Shown here: positions 32,805 through 34,553 of the stretch, in pieces | How positions within the stretch are numbered: position 1 is the stretch's first letter | Layout: each line of letters opens with the position of its first letter | Origin: Acidovorax facilis | GTDB lineage: Bacteria > Pseudomonadota > Gammaproteobacteria > Burkholderiales > Burkholderiaceae_C | DNA: 34,553 nucleotides | Direction: 5' to 3' | Assembly (NCBI RefSeq): GCF_023913775.1 | Contig: NZ_JAMXAX010000058.1 | Span: 1-34,553 of the forward strand | The notes under the pieces: model-generated | The model's database searches: none | Told to the model about the DNA's origin: nothing | What the model saw: only the letters and a program-made list of their open reading frames with translations | Program-made: the position numbers and the translations under genes

Positions 32805-33536
32805 ATGAGCACGACCGCCGACCTCGTCACCGCCCTGAAGAAGGAACTCAAGACCGCGCAGATGACCTACGCCGACCTGGCGTTGGCATTGGGCATGGCC
32901 GAGTCCAGCGTCAAGCGCATGCTGGCCAAGGGCGACATGCCGCTGTCGCGCATCGACGCCATCTGCCGCGCACTGGCGCTGGACTTTGCCGATCTGGCGC
33001 GGCGTGTGGCCGACGAACAGCCGCTGTTGAAAGAGCTGACGCAAGAGCAGGAAAAAGCCGTGGTGGGCGACAAGAAACTGCTGCTGATGGCGATTTGCGT
33101 GCTCAGCCAATGGACGCTGGAGCAGGTGACCACCGCCTACCGCCTCACCGAGGCCGAGGGCATCAAGTACCTCGCACAGCTCGACCGCATCGGCATCATC
33201 GAGCTGCGGCCACTGAACCGCTACCGCCTCAAGCTGGCCAAGACCTTTCGCTGGCGCCCGCATGGCCCGGTGATGAACTACTTTCGCGACCACGCGTTGT
33301 TGGACTACTTCGCGGGCGGCTTTGACGGCGCGGGCGAAGGCGTGCTGCTGGTGCACGGCAACATCAGCCGCAGCCTGGCCCCTGCGTTCATGGAGCGCAT
33401 GCAGCGCGTGGCCCAGGACTTTGCCCAGCAGCACCTGGCCGACCAGAAGCTGCCCGACCGCGAGCGCGAGGGCTACACCTTGCTGCTGGCGATGCGCAGC
33501 TGGGAGTTTGAGGCGTTTGCGTCCATGCGGCGCTGA
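32805..33536 (+). CDS. XRE-like helix-turn-helix regulator with unknown C-terminal domain
   Basis: The gene encodes 243 residues. Residues 5-62 form an XRE/Cro-type helix-turn-helix (LKTAQMTYADLALALGMAESSVKRMLAKGDMPLSRIDAICRALAL). A second region near 95-140 (LSQWTLEQVTTAYRLTEAEGIKYLAQLDRIGIIELRPLNRYRLKL) looks like a winged-helix unit. The C-terminus (150-243) is alpha/beta and contains LVHGNISRSLAPAFMERM. I recognise this as a common beta-proteobacterial transcription-factor layout but not a named family with a known signal. The ATG at 32805 follows AAGGAG; the frame is open further up but antisense to the ceramidase-like gene. It is divergent from that gene and stands alone before tetR. 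Confidence 0.85.
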   Translation: MSTTADLVTALKKELKTAQMTYADLALALGMAESSVKRMLAKGDMPLSRIDAICRALALDFADLARRVADEQPLLKELTQEQEKAVVGDKKLLLMAICVLSQWTLEQVTTAYRLTEAEGIKYLAQLDRIGIIELRPLNRYRLKLAKTFRWRPHGPVMNYFRDHALLDYFAGGFDGAGEGVLLVHGNISRSLAPAFMERMQRVAQDFAQQHLADQKLPDREREGYTLLLAMRSWEFEAFASMRR

Positions 33537-33560
33537 TTTACTCTTTTTTTGATAGCTATC

Positions 33561-33581
33561 AGCGCTTTACCCAAAAGCGCT
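33561..33581. repeat. intergenic hairpin of the AGCGCTT type
   Basis: AGCGCTTT and AAAGCGCT make a perfect 8-bp stem with a 5-base loop, preceded by TGATAGCTATCA and a T-run. I recall very similar intergenic sequence in many Comamonadaceae genomes, so it is probably one copy of a dispersed family repeat. It lies 25 bases after the HTH stop and may help end transcription. Confidence 0.6.
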
Positions 33582-33648
33582 AGATGCCAAAACACCCTGA
33601 ATTCATGAGTTGAGCACAGCGCCAGCAGCTGTGCTGTGCCACCCCTAC

Positions 33649-33677
33649 TTGACGCAATAAACAGAAAATACTATTCT
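33649..33677 (+). promoter_or_regulatory. sigma-70 promoter of the tetR gene
   Basis: TTGACG (33649-33654) and TATTCT (33672-33677) are separated by exactly 17 bases, in an AT-rich island within otherwise GC-rich DNA and 36 bases before the ATG. This is the clearest promoter in the window. Confidence 0.8.
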
Positions 33678-33705
33678 TTAAATAACAAATTTTGTTTATT
33701 TAAAG
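33676..33705. promoter_or_regulatory. palindromic operator, probably bound by the TetR protein
   Basis: CTTTAAATAA and TTATTTAAAG form 10-bp perfect arms with a 10-base centre that is itself nearly symmetric (CAAA/TTTG offset by one). It overlaps the end of the -10 box and the start of the transcript, 8 bases before the ATG, as expected for an autorepressor site. Confidence 0.75.
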
Positions 33706-33713
33706 ATAGTCAA

Positions 33714-34553
33714 ATGAAAACCACCCGCCAGCAACAAGACGCCACGCGCCGCCAGATCGTGGCCAGCGCGGTGGACCTCATGACCCGCCAGGGCTTTGAC
33801 GGCACGACGATGAAAGACATCGCGCGTGCAGCAGGCATTGGCGACGCCACGATCTACAAGTACTTCCCCACCAAGGACCGCATCGTGCTCGGCTACCTGG
33901 ACGATGTGGTCCACCAGGCGCTGGCCGAAACCCTGCAGACGCCAGGCTTCGCGGGCTATCAGCTGCAGGAAAAGCTGCAGCGCCTGACCGACGCCGTGCT
34001 GGAGCGCCTGCTGGCCGACCGCGAATTTGTGGCCCAGGTGCGCAGCCTGGCGCGGCGCTCGCCGCTGTCGATGCTGGCCGAGCCCCTGGCCGCGCGCCAC
34101 AGCCTGCGCGAGGCCGTCGCCAGCTTTCTCGAAGCGGCAGAGGCCAGTGGCGAAATCGAGCCCTGCGACTTCAAAGGCATGGCGGGTGGGCTCTACACCG
34201 ACTACTTGGCCGGTGTGGTGACCTACTGGCTGGCCGACACCTCCGACGAATTTGCCGACACCACGCAGCTGGTGGACCTTTCGCTGGGTGTGCTGGTGCA
34301 GGCGCTGCGTGGCGGGCTCGTCAACCGCGCGCTGCAACTGGGGGGCTTTGTGCTGCGCAGCCAGATGGCCCGCATGGTGCAGCACAGCAACGGCCTCATG
34401 GGGATGCTGCAGCTGGCCAAGCAGGCCATGGCCAGCGCGCCCTACAGCACTCCCCAGGCACACCAGGCCCACACGGCAAACGCTGGTTCGCCCGCAGCGC
34501 CAGAGCCTTCCAAGCCGCCCCGTACGCCGCGCAAACCACGCGCAGCCAGCCCA
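33714..34553 (+). CDS. TetR-family transcriptional regulator (3' end outside window)
   Basis: The frame is open from the ATG at 33714 to the window edge (280 codons, no stop). Residues 10-58 are a TetR helix-turn-helix (RRQIVASAVDLMTRQGFDGTTMKDIARAAGIGDATIYKYFPTKDRIV). The helical ligand domain follows to about residue 245. The chain already exceeds the usual 190-230 residues and ends in a Pro/Lys/Arg-rich tail (PEPSKPPRTPRKPRAAS), probably flexible and basic. No typical ribosome site is seen (AAAGATAGTCAAATG). The signal is unknown; the target is probably itself, through the palindrome upstream, plus whatever lies beyond the window. Confidence 0.92.
   Translation, partial: MKTTRQQQDATRRQIVASAVDLMTRQGFDGTTMKDIARAAGIGDATIYKYFPTKDRIVLGYLDDVVHQALAETLQTPGFAGYQLQEKLQRLTDAVLERLLADREFVAQVRSLARRSPLSMLAEPLAARHSLREAVASFLEAAEASGEIEPCDFKGMAGGLYTDYLAGVVTYWLADTSDEFADTTQLVDLSLGVLVQALRGGLVNRALQLGGFVLRSQMARMVQHSNGLMGMLQLAKQAMASAPYSTPQAHQAHTANAGSPAAPEPSKPPRTPRKPRAASP

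Noticed and set aside
33618-33640. AGCACAGC/GCTGTGCT hairpin between the HTH gene and tetR as a terminator
   Set aside because: The 8-bp stem is real but no T-run follows on either strand, so termination is not supported.

Overview
The window is high-GC DNA with dense, overlapping genes. Its Bug-type (TctC) periplasmic receptors, DUF1302/DUF1329 module, AcdR/AcdS pair and intergenic hairpins suggest a betaproteobacterium of the Comamonadaceae (Acidovorax/Variovorax/Hydrogenophaga type). This placement is inferred from gene content only. No rRNA, tRNA, CRISPR array or transposase gene was seen.

Left part (1-4969): a DUF2145 protein cut by the window edge, a small exported hydrophobic protein, a YiaA/YiaB-type membrane protein, a saccharopine-dehydrogenase-like oxidoreductase, and a methyl-accepting chemotaxis receptor split by one extra base in a run of seven G.

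Centre (5011-23973, all minus strand): an approximately 19-kb, tightly packed and repeatedly overlapping block of 18 genes that looks like one catabolic supra-operon. In transcription order it holds a cell-envelope module (DUF1302, DUF1329, YCF48-like, RND/MMPL), an exported NTF2-like protein, an alpha/beta hydrolase, an extradiol-type VOC dioxygenase, a Rieske ferredoxin, an FAD hydroxylase, an MFS transporter, three Bug receptors, a cyclase/formamidase-like hydrolase, a cupin, an SDR, a fumarylacetoacetase-family hydrolase and a DenD-like dehydrogenase. The enzyme order suggests hydroxylation, extradiol ring cleavage, C-C hydrolysis and acylpyruvate hydrolysis of an unidentified aromatic compound. 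A LysR regulator is divergent from the block, with a near-ideal operator between them.

Right-centre (25038-28982): a partial copy of a dispersed repeat at the lysR 3' end, eamA (cysteine-type exporter), the divergent pair acdR/acdS (ACC deaminase with all diagnostic residues), and a fourth Bug receptor ending in a clear terminator.

Right (28988-34553): a small HExxH protein translationally coupled to an LplT-PlsC fusion; a CREST (ceramidase-like) membrane protein whose 3' end was invaded by a 268-bp MITE-like element with 31-bp inverted ends and two giant hairpins; an HTH protein; and a TetR regulator cut by the window edge, with a well-formed promoter and operator.

The most unusual items are the double-hairpin element and its effect on the ceramidase-like gene, the uncharacterised catabolic supra-operon, and the frameshifted chemoreceptor.
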